Assembly: GCA_002372135.1 (NCBI GenBank)
Contig: DFIN01000034.1
Span: 6,499 to 70,498 of the forward strand
Reading direction: 5' to 3'
From: Bacteroidales bacterium UBA3696
GTDB lineage: Bacteria > Bacteroidota > Bacteroidia > Bacteroidales > Paludibacteraceae
DNA: 64,000 nucleotides
The notes under the pieces were generated by a model that was not told where the DNA came from, did no database searches, and was given only the letters and a program-made list of their open reading frames with translations. Position 1 is the first letter of the stretch, and each line of letters starts with the position of its first letter. Shown here in pieces: positions 1 through 8,841 of the stretch. The position numbers were made by a program, and so were the translations under genes.

Positions 1-3000
1 AAACCAAAACTCTCAATGGGACTTGGCAAGCTTGGAGAAGTGAAGATTCAGAGAGTAACACAGTTTCAATTTCATCTAATAGTGCTATCTTTAATGCCCG
101 CGGAATAAGAATTGTCTCAACTAAAGACTTCGGAACACATCTTGACTGGTTTAAGCAGGTAAAAACCTATCGTAATGTTTCTGTGAGTGAAGAAAGTTTT
201 AAAATGGCAAAAACACTGTCCGGCTCAACAAGTACGATGGCTTTTGAAAATCAGACTTACGGTACAACTAGTGAAAATAGAACAAGAACCTTTACATTTA
301 GTAATGAAGCTACAGGTAAATCTATCTCTATATCAAAAAATACAAACAGCACAGAGTTTCCTGCGACCATCAGCAAGTCAGGCGATTGTACAGGTACTGC
401 TACTATTAGTGTACAGTTCCGTCCAACAGCTCAAGGCACACGAAATGGAAATATAACTATATCCGGTGATTGCGGCACAAAATCATTTGAAGTATCCGGT
501 ATAGGATTACGTGCAACACCTTCGTTAACAGCAAATAATGGCTCTGTCAACGTTTCCATAGCAGGTATCAATAATTCTACTATAAATCTCTCCAATCTCA
601 TATCTAATACAGGTAACGGAAGCGTTTCATATACAATTGTAAGCAGCAACTCTTCTTCGGCTACAATATCTGGTAGTATATTTTCTGCTACACAATGCGG
701 CGATTATACAATAAGAGCAACCACAGCTCAAACGGAGCAATATATTTCAGTTTATAAAGATTTTATAGTTACTGTAAACAAACTTACCCCGACCATCGTT
801 TGGCGGGAGCCGGAACATATCTATTCCGGCGATTTGATGGAAAATATGGCATCGCTCGCTTATAGCGGCAACGCCGTGAGCAATGTAGGCATCACTCTCT
901 CGTCCGGCAACACCGGTGCAATGACCGTGGAAGGACTGAACCTGCGTGCTGCACAAAACCTGACAGCGTTTACCAACGTAGTCGTAACAGCCACCACCGC
1001 AGAGACGGAACATTATAAATCCGTTACAGCCACTCACACCTACGGCATCGAACCGAAAGCCACTCCGCTGTTCTTGCTCAACGGCGAAGACCTGCCCGCA
1101 GAGCCGGTAAAAGAACTGCGACTGCTGATTGGCGAGACCGCAGATATGGCGTTTGAGAACACGGACGAGACAAACGGACGCTTCTCCTACCCTATTGCCG
1201 CTCAATACATCAGTTACACCCACAACGGCAGCGCACACACCGGCACTATCACCGCCACCAAATACGGCGATGAGGTCATTCAGTTCCACCAAACCGGTAC
1301 AACCACCATCTTCGAACGCACTCGCTCTATTCACGTGTATGTGAGCAAGCACACCACCACATTGTCGTCATGGCTTGACGGCATCACGTGCGATGTAGAG
1401 GACGCTGTAGCAACGGAAGATGCCTACAGCGTTAATGCTCCCGCCGAGGGCGAGCCAGCACAAAACGCGGTAGTTATCACCTCGTCCGACGAGAATATCA
1501 TCCGCTTTACGGACGGCAAGTGGCGCGCCAAGAACGCAGGTACAGCCACACTGACCATCCGCCAAGCCAACAACGACTACTGGACAGGCGACACCATCAC
1601 CGCTACCATCACAGTACAGAAGAAAACTCCTGTTATTACTTGGAACCTTGAGAACAACTACCCGTGGGGTGCACAAGTGAGCGAACCCGTTGTGTCATCC
1701 AACACAGAACTGCCGTTCACCGTCGTTTCCAATCGCCCTGAGATTGCCAATTATGTAGATGGCCGCATTGAGGTGTATAACCTCACAGGCGATGTTACCT
1801 TCACCCTCACACAGGCAGGCAACTACAAATGGAACAACGCAAGCAGCAACCTGAGCAAGACCATACACGTCTATCAGCCGCAAAACCACGTGCCTGCAAC
1901 GCTGACAAGTGCTAATTATAATCACTTTAAGATATCACATTCGGGCAATGTCGTTTGGGACAATAATTGTTTCAAACTGGGGGACGGAGAAGTTGACGAA
2001 GATGATGATGAAGTAACTATCAGTTTCACAGGTATTCCTCAAACCTTATCATTCGACCAGCAATTGGATAAGATTATGTTGTCCCTGCCCGGCTTCCCTG
2101 ATTGTTGGGTATATGAAAGTTCAAACGGACGAGACTGGAATGAGATTTGGTACAACAGCAAACGTGAGGAACATCATAATGGCATAATCAAAAATCTCCA
2201 GCCATCAACAAGATATATAAAATTCAAATATAACGGTTCTATCTATTGCCGCTATAAAAACATCACCATCACCGAGCGCAAAGAGATAGTCGCCCCTGCA
2301 TCGCAGGACTTTGGCAGCGGGTATATAGGCAACAACCCGACCGAGCGCACCATCAACATTGACTGGTACAACGTGAAGACCTGCACCGTCAGTTTGACCG
2401 GCACTAATGCCGACTGCTTCGCCATAGCCGAAGGCAGCACTACCATTGCATCCTCCATAGACAACTACAGCACGGCAGCACTCACCATTCGTCATAAGCA
2501 CGAAGTGGCAGGCAACCATACAGCCACCTTGCACATTGAGAGCGAAGACGGCAAGACTGCCGATATCACCCTCACCGGCACCACCAACAAAGCCTTGCAG
2601 GAAATCATCTGGCGCGAAGACATCACCCCGCTGCCCAAGAACGAACTCTACAGCGGTGCCGCCTACGCAACCAGCGGACTGCCCGTTGTGTTGACCGCTG
2701 AAGACCCGAGCATACTGCAAGTGACCAACGGCGACCAAGTAACCGGCATAGGCGTAGGTACGACACACCTGTTTGCCCGTCAAGCCGGTGATACCAAATG
2801 GGAAGCCGTCAACGAGACCATCACTGTAGAGGTAACCAACAAAACCGTGCAACATATCGTCTGGACCGACCGTTTGAGCAACATCAAACGCGAGAACGGA
2901 CAGACCGTCACCAAGACCCTGACCGCCTACTCCGATGCGGACAACACCCTTCCTATTACTTACGAACTGGATGCCGCTGCCGCTGCCTTTGCCTCGGTGA

Positions 3001-6000
3001 GCGGTAACACACTGACCATCACCGGCTGGGGAACAGGTTATATAACTGCCCGCCAAGCCGGTACGGACGACTATGTAGCCGTCAGTGCGATGCGCAAACT
3101 TGTCAGCCGCGACCCCGCCGCAGGCTGCAGACCGCTCGTCTTGGACGAACCCGGGGAAAAGACCCTGCACACCATTGACAGCGAGGAGTTCCCACTGCAA
3201 GGTGAACCTGCCACGATTGAGTTTGATGCTAAATGCGATAAAGTAGCCTTGTGGGGCTTGTGGGTATCAGAGTACTACAATGGTAGCTGGCACGAAGTGG
3301 CATATATAGAGCGCGGCGATATGAGCAGCAGTTACAACCACTATGGTCCATACACCCTGAACCGCGCCACAACCAAAATCAAGATTGCCGCCGAAACGGG
3401 TGCTACCCTGACCCGCACCTTCAAGAACGTGGAAGTAACCCTTGCCAAGTATCTTGAACTGCGTGAGAACAATATGGACTTCTCTGCTGTAGAGTACGGA
3501 CAGACCGTGCTGCAACAGTTCACCGTGGACTACTCCAACTTGACCGGTGCTTTAGATGTGGAACTGCAGAACCCGAGCAGTCAGATTGAGGTTCGCACCG
3601 TCACCCTCGGCGAGGACTGCGGCGATTTTGCCAAGAACGCCGTAGTACAGATTCGCTGCACGGGTCGCACTATCGGTACGGAGCAGAACACCATCGTTAT
3701 CTCCAACCGCGACCAGCGACTTGAAGTGCCCGTGTCCGTAACCGTCATACCTGTTACACAACAGATTACTTGGAACGTTGTTTCGCCTGTTGCCACCATG
3801 ACCACCGACAAGGTGCAACTCGTCGCTACTGCCACCAGCGAACTGCCGGTTGTCTTCACATCGGCTGACAATAATATAGCCGAGCCGTATCAAAAAGAAG
3901 ACGGCACATGGTGGTTGAACATACGAAGTGCAGGCGATGTGGTTATCACCGCCACACAAGCGGGCAACACCAACTACGAGAGCACCACAACAAGCCGCAC
4001 ATACAGCATAAGCCGCGTAACACCTACTATTGCAACATTGCCCACGGCAAGTGCAACCATTCTGCCTGCCACCTTGAGCAGTGTGGCTCTTGAAGGCGGT
4101 CAAGCCACAACAGACATACAAGGTATCGCCACGCCGATAGAGGGCACATTTGCATGGCAAGAGTTAAATACCTATGTTGAGCGTGTAAACAGCGGATATA
4201 CTGTTATTTTCACGCCCACCAACACCGATTGGTACAATGCCGCTAGTTGCACAGTAGAGGTTCCTGTCCTGAAGACGCCGCAGTCTATTACGTGGAACTT
4301 AGCAACAAGTACAATGTTCTGCAACGCCGACATCACGTTTGACGCTGTGGCTTCGAGCGGTCTGACCATCCGCTATACGACTTCGGATGCTTCGATTGCA
4401 TACGTGGATGCCGACAATCATCTGCGTATTATCAAAGGCGGTGAAGTGACCATCACCGCTCACCAAGATGGTGACGAGACCTATGCTACTGCTCCGACAG
4501 TAGAGAAAACATTGACCATCAACCGCTTCACTCCGGCTATTGTGAGTCTGCCTACAGCAGAGAAGATGTTGATTGGCAGGTTGCTGTCGGACGCTTCTCT
4601 CAGCGGCGGACGGGTTGAACTGGACGGAGTTGAGGTAGAAGGCAGTTTTGCATGGGAAGAGGGTAATAGTCGCGTAGAAACAGTGGCAGGTGCATTTGAG
4701 CGCAATGTCATCTTCACTCCTGCCAATGCCAACTGGTATAATACGTTGTCAGCATCGATGACGGTGGTGGTTGAAAAGTATGCCCCCGCCATCTATCAGG
4801 CGCTGACCGGCTCTGCCATCACCTACGGACAAGCCTTGGATCAGTCCGTATTGAGCGGTGATTTCAGTGCGATTGACACGGTTAAGTTCCCCACAGAAGC
4901 CGTCAGCGGTACGTATGCTTGGAAACGACAAGACGAGATTCTTTCTGCCGGAGAACCAAGCATGGGCACAGTGGTCTTTACACCGTCGAACCAAGATTGG
5001 TACAACACGGTTGAGTTCAGCGTACCTGTTATGGTAGCGCGGGCTCATGTTACCAGCGTGAGCGGTGCTGCCGAAATGAACTATGGACAGGTATTAGGCG
5101 AGGCCAACCTGACCAACACCACTATGGGTGTTATTGACGGCGGAACGGCATTGGTAGCCGGAAGCATTGAGTGGGACGGTTCGTTAGACATGATGGCGTA
5201 TTACGAAGTAGGTACGCACGCTAATTTGCCTGTTCGCTTCACTCCGAGCGATCCCAACTATATCACCGAGACAGTCAGTGGAACTGCCACCTTGACAGTG
5301 AATGCCGGACATGTGTTCGACGGCAGCAACGGCAGCAATTGGAACGATGCTGACAACTGGCGCAACAGCGATACGCCCAACGAGTCAGACCCCGTAGTCA
5401 TCATGGCAGATGTGGATATTGACAGCCATGTGGCAGTGGGTGGCATGACTATTCGCGATGGTGTGACGGTGCGCATCAAGGGTACTGGTGTGCTGCTGAC
5501 CGGCAGTGCCGACTCCTACCATCGTGACACGTACGGCAACATGGTGGTAGAACAAGGCGGACAAGTTGAACTGGGTGCAGGTCGAGTTGATGTGAACACC
5601 TTCCGTATAGAAGCGCGTATGAGTGACAAGACCGAAGACGAGACCTTCAGTGAAGCCCGTTCGGGTGAAGCGTTGAACCTAACCAACCTTGCTATTCACG
5701 ACGCAGCCTACTATGCTGTTACAATTGACCCGAGCACGGTGGCATCCGAAGGATGGTATGCTTTCAGTGTTCCCTTTGAAGTGGATGCCCGCACAGGAGT
5801 GTTGGATGCCCAGATGCGTCGCATGAGTTATGGCAGCAACTATGCCATCATCCGCCACGATGGCAGCGAACGTGCGAAGGGCAAGAGCGAATGGGATTAT
5901 GAACAAGGAACACTCCGCCCGGGTAAGTTCTATATGATTACCGTTTCTGCCGAACAATATGCTACGCTTGTGCTGCGCAAGAAAGACGGTGCTCCCATCA

Positions 6001-6845
6001 CGCAAGAGACCGATATTAACCTGCAAGCCTATGCTCTCAATGGTGGCAAAGCAGGAGATGAAGGTTGGAACGGACTGGGCAACACCCGCATGTATCACGT
6101 CAACATCGGCACCACAGCCACTGACAAAGCCCTGATTTATCATCATAGCACCAATAGTTTTGAGGCGGTCTATCTGAACCAAACGAGTTTTGTAGTCGGT
6201 TCACCTTTCTTCCTGCATACCGATGGTGAAGAAAGCGTGGTGAGCATGACCGATGCCACGCACAGTGTGTTCTATGCGCCTATGCGTGAGGCAAACCGAC
6301 AAGATGAATTCATCGTCCGTCTGGGTCGTAGCACCGACACCTACAGCGACCAACTCTATGTCAGTGCTTCAGACGATGCCACCAATACCTATCAAGCCGA
6401 GCAGGAACTGACCAAAGCCTCTATGGGTAATGCCAAGGTGGCGCAGATGAGCGTTAGCGGATATGGTCTGCAACTGTGTGATGCTGCCTTCCCATTGGCA
6501 GAAGACGGCACTGCCTTCTTCCCGCTCAACCTCACCTCGCCCAAGGCACAAAGTCTGCAACTCTATGTGCATCAAGAAGTCGAAGGACAGACGCTCTATC
6601 TGACCTATGAGGGAACGCCCGTATGGAACTTGAGCGAGTCTGCCTATACGATTGATCTGAACAAAGGTAACAACAACGCTTACGGACTGCTGCTTCGTCA
6701 GAACGCACCGCAATCCGCTACGGGCATAGACGACCATTCAGCAAGCGAAGTGAAGACCGACAAACTCATTCGCAACGGTGTGCTGTACATGCTCCGCGAT
6801 GGTGTGCTGTATGACGCACAAGGCAAGCGTGTGCAAAAACAATAA
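1..6845 (+). CDS. Giant multidomain surface/secreted protein (5' end outside window)
   Basis: The frame is already open at the first full codon (position 3) and runs to the TAA at 6843-6845, so at least 2280 residues are encoded; the GTG at 183 is only an internal codon. A compound unit appears three times (about 1-780, 1915-2830, 3120-4010): a carbohydrate-binding-like beta module, an ASPM/SPD-2/Hydin-like domain, then Big_2-like Ig folds. From about 4010 to 5290 follow four MBG-like units with recurrent LPTA, FAW and FTP-x-N-x-x-WYN motifs. A module with NWNDADNW starts near 5335. The C-terminal module (about 5700-6710) is shared with the two other giant proteins here, and the last residues carry the tail RNGVLYMLRDGVLYDAQGKR. 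No enzyme motif is visible. Inference: an exported adhesin-like or cell-surface protein, possibly a T9SS substrate; the signal peptide would lie left of the window. Codon use changes sharply near 780 and 1915-2275. Confidence 0.85.
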   Translation, partial: TKTLNGTWQAWRSEDSESNTVSISSNSAIFNARGIRIVSTKDFGTHLDWFKQVKTYRNVSVSEESFKMAKTLSGSTSTMAFENQTYGTTSENRTRTFTFSNEATGKSISISKNTNSTEFPATISKSGDCTGTATISVQFRPTAQGTRNGNITISGDCGTKSFEVSGIGLRATPSLTANNGSVNVSIAGINNSTINLSNLISNTGNGSVSYTIVSSNSSSATISGSIFSATQCGDYTIRATTAQTEQYISVYKDFIVTVNKLTPTIVWREPEHIYSGDLMENMASLAYSGNAVSNVGITLSSGNTGAMTVEGLNLRAAQNLTAFTNVVVTATTAETEHYKSVTATHTYGIEPKATPLFLLNGEDLPAEPVKELRLLIGETADMAFENTDETNGRFSYPIAAQYISYTHNGSAHTGTITATKYGDEVIQFHQTGTTTIFERTRSIHVYVSKHTTTLSSWLDGITCDVEDAVATEDAYSVNAPAEGEPAQNAVVITSSDENIIRFTDGKWRAKNAGTATLTIRQANNDYWTGDTITATITVQKKTPVITWNLENNYPWGAQVSEPVVSSNTELPFTVVSNRPEIANYVDGRIEVYNLTGDVTFTLTQAGNYKWNNASSNLSKTIHVYQPQNHVPATLTSANYNHFKISHSGNVVWDNNCFKLGDGEVDEDDDEVTISFTGIPQTLSFDQQLDKIMLSLPGFPDCWVYESSNGRDWNEIWYNSKREEHHNGIIKNLQPSTRYIKFKYNGSIYCRYKNITITERKEIVAPASQDFGSGYIGNNPTERTINIDWYNVKTCTVSLTGTNADCFAIAEGSTTIASSIDNYSTAALTIRHKHEVAGNHTATLHIESEDGKTADITLTGTTNKALQEIIWREDITPLPKNELYSGAAYATSGLPVVLTAEDPSILQVTNGDQVTGIGVGTTHLFARQAGDTKWEAVNETITVEVTNKTVQHIVWTDRLSNIKRENGQTVTKTLTAYSDADNTLPITYELDAAAAAFASVSGNTLTITGWGTGYITARQAGTDDYVAVSAMRKLVSRDPAAGCRPLVLDEPGEKTLHTIDSEEFPLQGEPATIEFDAKCDKVALWGLWVSEYYNGSWHEVAYIERGDMSSSYNHYGPYTLNRATTKIKIAAETGATLTRTFKNVEVTLAKYLELRENNMDFSAVEYGQTVLQQFTVDYSNLTGALDVELQNPSSQIEVRTVTLGEDCGDFAKNAVVQIRCTGRTIGTEQNTIVISNRDQRLEVPVSVTVIPVTQQITWNVVSPVATMTTDKVQLVATATSELPVVFTSADNNIAEPYQKEDGTWWLNIRSAGDVVITATQAGNTNYESTTTSRTYSISRVTPTIATLPTASATILPATLSSVALEGGQATTDIQGIATPIEGTFAWQELNTYVERVNSGYTVIFTPTNTDWYNAASCTVEVPVLKTPQSITWNLATSTMFCNADITFDAVASSGLTIRYTTSDASIAYVDADNHLRIIKGGEVTITAHQDGDETYATAPTVEKTLTINRFTPAIVSLPTAEKMLIGRLLSDASLSGGRVELDGVEVEGSFAWEEGNSRVETVAGAFERNVIFTPANANWYNTLSASMTVVVEKYAPAIYQALTGSAITYGQALDQSVLSGDFSAIDTVKFPTEAVSGTYAWKRQDEILSAGEPSMGTVVFTPSNQDWYNTVEFSVPVMVARAHVTSVSGAAEMNYGQVLGEANLTNTTMGVIDGGTALVAGSIEWDGSLDMMAYYEVGTHANLPVRFTPSDPNYITETVSGTATLTVNAGHVFDGSNGSNWNDADNWRNSDTPNESDPVVIMADVDIDSHVAVGGMTIRDGVTVRIKGTGVLLTGSADSYHRDTYGNMVVEQGGQVELGAGRVDVNTFRIEARMSDKTEDETFSEARSGEALNLTNLAIHDAAYYAVTIDPSTVASEGWYAFSVPFEVDARTGVLDAQMRRMSYGSNYAIIRHDGSERAKGKSEWDYEQGTLRPGKFYMITVSAEQYATLVLRKKDGAPITQETDINLQAYALNGGKAGDEGWNGLGNTRMYHVNIGTTATDKALIYHHSTNSFEAVYLNQTSFVVGSPFFLHTDGEESVVSMTDATHSVFYAPMREANRQDEFIVRLGRSTDTYSDQLYVSASDDATNTYQAEQELTKASMGNAKVAQMSVSGYGLQLCDAAFPLAEDGTAFFPLNLTSPKAQSLQLYVHQEVEGQTLYLTYEGTPVWNLSESAYTIDLNKGNNNAYGLLLRQNAPQSATGIDDHSASEVKTDKLIRNGVLYMLRDGVLYDAQGKRVQKQ

Positions 6846-6863
6846 GAAAAAAATAGGGGTATA

Positions 6864-6894
6864 TTGTCCGAATAAGAAAATGACTATACTTTTG
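6864..6894 (+). promoter_or_regulatory. Bacteroidetes-type promoter for the first micropeptide
   Basis: TTG at 6864-6866 (-33 element) and TACTTTTG at 6887-6894 (-7 element) are separated by 20 nt, matching the Bacteroidetes sigma-ABfr consensus. The expected transcription start is near 6900-6901, only about three bases before the ATG at 6904, so the message would be almost leaderless. Confidence 0.75.
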
Positions 6895-6903
6895 CCGCCG
6901 CTT

Positions 6904-7056
6904 ATGAAAAACACATCAAAGACCTACAGTCCCCCCAAAATACGGGTATTAATGCTCTCCACAATTGCCCTATGGGGTTTGGCAACAAAGTCACAATTGC
7001 CACCGGTGGGTGCCCCCGAGCGGAAGGGCAATTCGTCTCATTCCGCTTGGAAATAA
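6904..7056 (+). CDS. Micropeptide with YxxP/APxRKG motifs, following a giant surface protein
   Basis: A 50-residue reading frame, ATG to TAA, starting 58 nt after the giant gene and directly behind a good promoter. It has lysines and Tyr8-x-x-Pro11 near the N-terminus, a hydrophobic middle (about residues 15-27), and APERKG at residues 37-42, then a Ser/His/Trp/Lys tail. Two other micropeptides in this window, also each behind a giant surface protein, share the YxxP start and the APxR block. Short peptides beginning MKK-x-Y-x-x-P are, as I recall, common in Bacteroidales and lack an assigned function. I do not know the role. Reality as a gene rests on three-fold recurrence in the same position and on the promoter. 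Confidence 0.65.
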   Translation: MKNTSKTYSPPKIRVLMLSTIALWGLATKSQLPPVGAPERKGNSSHSAWK

Positions 7057-7099
7057 GCACGGATATATACTGTAATCACTTTTATAAAAATCAGATACT

Positions 7100-7597
7100 A
7101 TGAAAAAGTTTTTTGTAATGCTTATGTTGGGTATGCTTACCCTTGGTGCTCAGGCACAAATGAGCGTATCCTCCCGCGCTGGCAGCAATGTGATTGACCA
7201 ACGCGATAACTATATGCTCACCCTCAACGGCGGTAGTTACCAACTCATTGCCCAAGACTATTTTGGCGGCAAGGAGATTGTGATTGAGTTAGGCGACAAT
7301 CAGAACAACGCGCTTGCCTCTATCCTGCAAATGCAAGCCCTGCTGAAAAGTGCCAAGAAAGGTGTGGCTAATCCCGTTAAGTTCGGCTATAAGACCTATA
7401 ACATGGTGAAGCCCAACGGCAATCTGTTCCTCATCTCCGAGGGTGATGCCGACTACTGCATGGCTACTTTCACGCTGCTGGTGCCGGGCTTGAAGAAGTA
7501 CAGCGCGTTCCTCAAAGATGTAACCCGTATGCCCTATTCAGTGGGAAACATCTCCAAATCGGACTTGCAACGTATGCAGAAGAAAATACTGAAGTAA
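7100..7597 (+). CDS. Small secreted protein of unknown function
   Basis: 165 residues beginning with a clear Sec signal peptide (MKKFF, hydrophobic run, cleavage expected after the A-Q-A region near residue 20). The mature part alternates short beta-prone stretches and ends in a basic, helical tail (SDLQRMQKKILK). I do not recognise a family. It lies 43 nt after the first micropeptide and is closed by a strong terminator, so it could be co-transcribed with that peptide from the promoter at 6864-6894. No lipobox cysteine follows the hydrophobic core, so it is more likely periplasmic or surface-exported than a lipoprotein. Confidence 0.75.
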   Translation: MKKFFVMLMLGMLTLGAQAQMSVSSRAGSNVIDQRDNYMLTLNGGSYQLIAQDYFGGKEIVIELGDNQNNALASILQMQALLKSAKKGVANPVKFGYKTYNMVKPNGNLFLISEGDADYCMATFTLLVPGLKKYSAFLKDVTRMPYSVGNISKSDLQRMQKKILK

Positions 7598-7617
7598 TTC
7601 GGCTGTCAAAAATGACT

Positions 7618-7652
7618 AAAAACCGAGAAATCGCTGATTTTTCGGTTTTTTT
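7618..7652 (+). terminator. Rho-independent terminator
   Basis: AAAACCGA-g-AAATC pairs with GATTT-t-TCGGTTTT around a three-base loop, followed by a run of T. It ends the giant protein/micropeptide/small secreted protein unit just before the next promoter. Confidence 0.85.
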
Positions 7653-7653
7653 A

Positions 7654-7684
7654 TTGTATGACCGCATATTTAGCCCTACTTTTG
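7654..7684 (+). promoter_or_regulatory. Promoter of the SRPBCC-psd-deoC-nfn operon
   Basis: TTG at 7654-7656 and TACTTTTG at 7677-7684 with 20 nt between them. The expected start near 7690 excludes the TTG codon at 7692 as a sensible translation start and supports the ATG at 7713. Confidence 0.75.
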
Positions 7685-7712
7685 CCGCCTGTTGAAACCA
7701 AATGAACAGCGT

Positions 7713-8150
7713 ATGAAGTACGAAAGTCACATTGCAAAATCAACCAATAACGCAGCAAATATCTATAAGGTGCTCAGCAACTTGAAAAACATTGAGCGGG
7801 TGCAGCACCTTCTGCCGAAAGACAAAGTGCAGGAAATAGAGATCTGCGAAGATTGTGTACGTTTGAAGATTGACGGACTGGGGCAAAAAATAGGCATCGT
7901 GATAGCCGATAAGAAGGAGAATGACGTGGTTAAATACGCGGTGGAAGATAGTCCGATACCGGTTACGATGTGGATTCAGATGAAGCCGATGGCTTTGGAC
8001 GATACGCGGCTCAAACTGACCGTAGATGCCGACATCCCGTTCATGTTCCGTATGATGCTGGAGAAGAAACTGCAAACAGGTCTTGATCAAGCCGCCGATA
8101 TGTTGGCGCAGTTCCCCTTCGACGAGTGGGAGAAAGGAGCCGCGGTATGA
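7713..8150 (+). CDS. SRPBCC-family (START/polyketide-cyclase fold) protein
   Basis: 145 residues from the ATG at 7713; an in-frame TTG at 7692 exists but sits on the predicted transcription start. The N-terminal pattern (S-x-x-x-I-x-K-S-x-x-x-V/I-Y-x-x-L-S-N-L-x-N) and the long amphipathic C-terminal helix (EKKLQTGLDQAADMLAQFPF) fit the helix-grip fold of small Bacteroidetes SRPBCC proteins. Such proteins bind hydrophobic ligands, but the ligand is unknown. The stop overlaps the psd start as ATGA, so the two are translationally coupled, which hints at a membrane-lipid connection (inference only). Confidence 0.8.
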   Translation: MKYESHIAKSTNNAANIYKVLSNLKNIERVQHLLPKDKVQEIEICEDCVRLKIDGLGQKIGIVIADKKENDVVKYAVEDSPIPVTMWIQMKPMALDDTRLKLTVDADIPFMFRMMLEKKLQTGLDQAADMLAQFPFDEWEKGAAV

Positions 8151-8812
8151 GAACACGCATCCACCGTGAAGGCAGACGTATGCTGCTCATCATGCTCCTT
8201 ATCGTATTAGCCATTGACATTACCGTCTTTTTCTATACGCCCCGTTGGCTCTTTGCGGTGGTGGTATTGGTATCGATGTTGGTGATGCTGTTTGTTACCT
8301 ATTTTTTTCGCAACCCGATGCGTATCGTTGAGTTGGATGACCCCCACTTCTTGTTGGCTCCTGCCGACGGACGAGTAGTGGTTATTGAGCCGGTGATGGA
8401 AAATGAGTACTTCCACGAAGAAAGGTTGCAAGTCAGCATTTTTATGTCTCCCTTTAATGTGCATGCCAATTGGTATCCTATCGAAGGTAAGGTGTTGGTC
8501 AGTGAGCATCAGAAGGGGCGACACCGTGCTGCGTGGCTCCCTAAGTCGTCGTCTGAAAACGAACGCAGTTTGGTCGTCTTGGAAACAGATAACGGCGTAC
8601 AAATAGCCGTAAGGCAAGTGGCAGGGGCTATGGCAAGACGCATCGTAACCTATGCCAAACCCGGTATGCAAGTCAAACGCAATCAACACTTAGGCTTTAT
8701 CAAATTGGGCTCCCGCGTAGATATGTATCTGCCGCTCAATACTGAAATGGATGTGGAGGTGGGCGATTCCGTGAGCGGGAACGAAACCATATTGGGCAGA
8801 CTGGCAGATTGA
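8147..8812 (+). CDS. psd: Phosphatidylserine decarboxylase proenzyme
   Basis: 221 residues from the ATG at 8147, which overlaps the previous stop (ATGA); a longer frame from 8126 would run into the upstream gene. Two hydrophobic N-terminal segments (about residues 8-50) anchor it in the inner membrane, followed by FRNPMR and the DGRVV region. LGSRVDMYLP near residue 186 contains the Gly-Ser pair where self-cleavage makes the alpha chain with its pyruvoyl cofactor. It converts phosphatidylserine to phosphatidylethanolamine. The usual Bacteroidetes partner pssA is not next to it here. Confidence 0.93.
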   Translation: MRTRIHREGRRMLLIMLLIVLAIDITVFFYTPRWLFAVVVLVSMLVMLFVTYFFRNPMRIVELDDPHFLLAPADGRVVVIEPVMENEYFHEERLQVSIFMSPFNVHANWYPIEGKVLVSEHQKGRHRAAWLPKSSSENERSLVVLETDNGVQIAVRQVAGAMARRIVTYAKPGMQVKRNQHLGFIKLGSRVDMYLPLNTEMDVEVGDSVSGNETILGRLAD

Positions 8813-8841
8813 TAGATGAAAAGAATGTAAAATCACACATA

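Noticed and set aside
2205..3200. 331-residue open frame on the minus strand
   Set aside because: Lies fully inside the giant surface-protein gene in antisense, is valine/glycine-rich as expected from the complement of T/N/A-rich codons, and has no recognisable motif or promoter.
183..6845. GTG at 183 as the start of the first giant gene
   Set aside because: The frame is open back to the first codon of the window, the upstream residues continue the same module, and no signal peptide follows the GTG.
7692..7713. TTG start for the SRPBCC gene
   Set aside because: It lies at the predicted transcription start; the ATG at 7713 gives a normal leader and a family-typical N-terminus.
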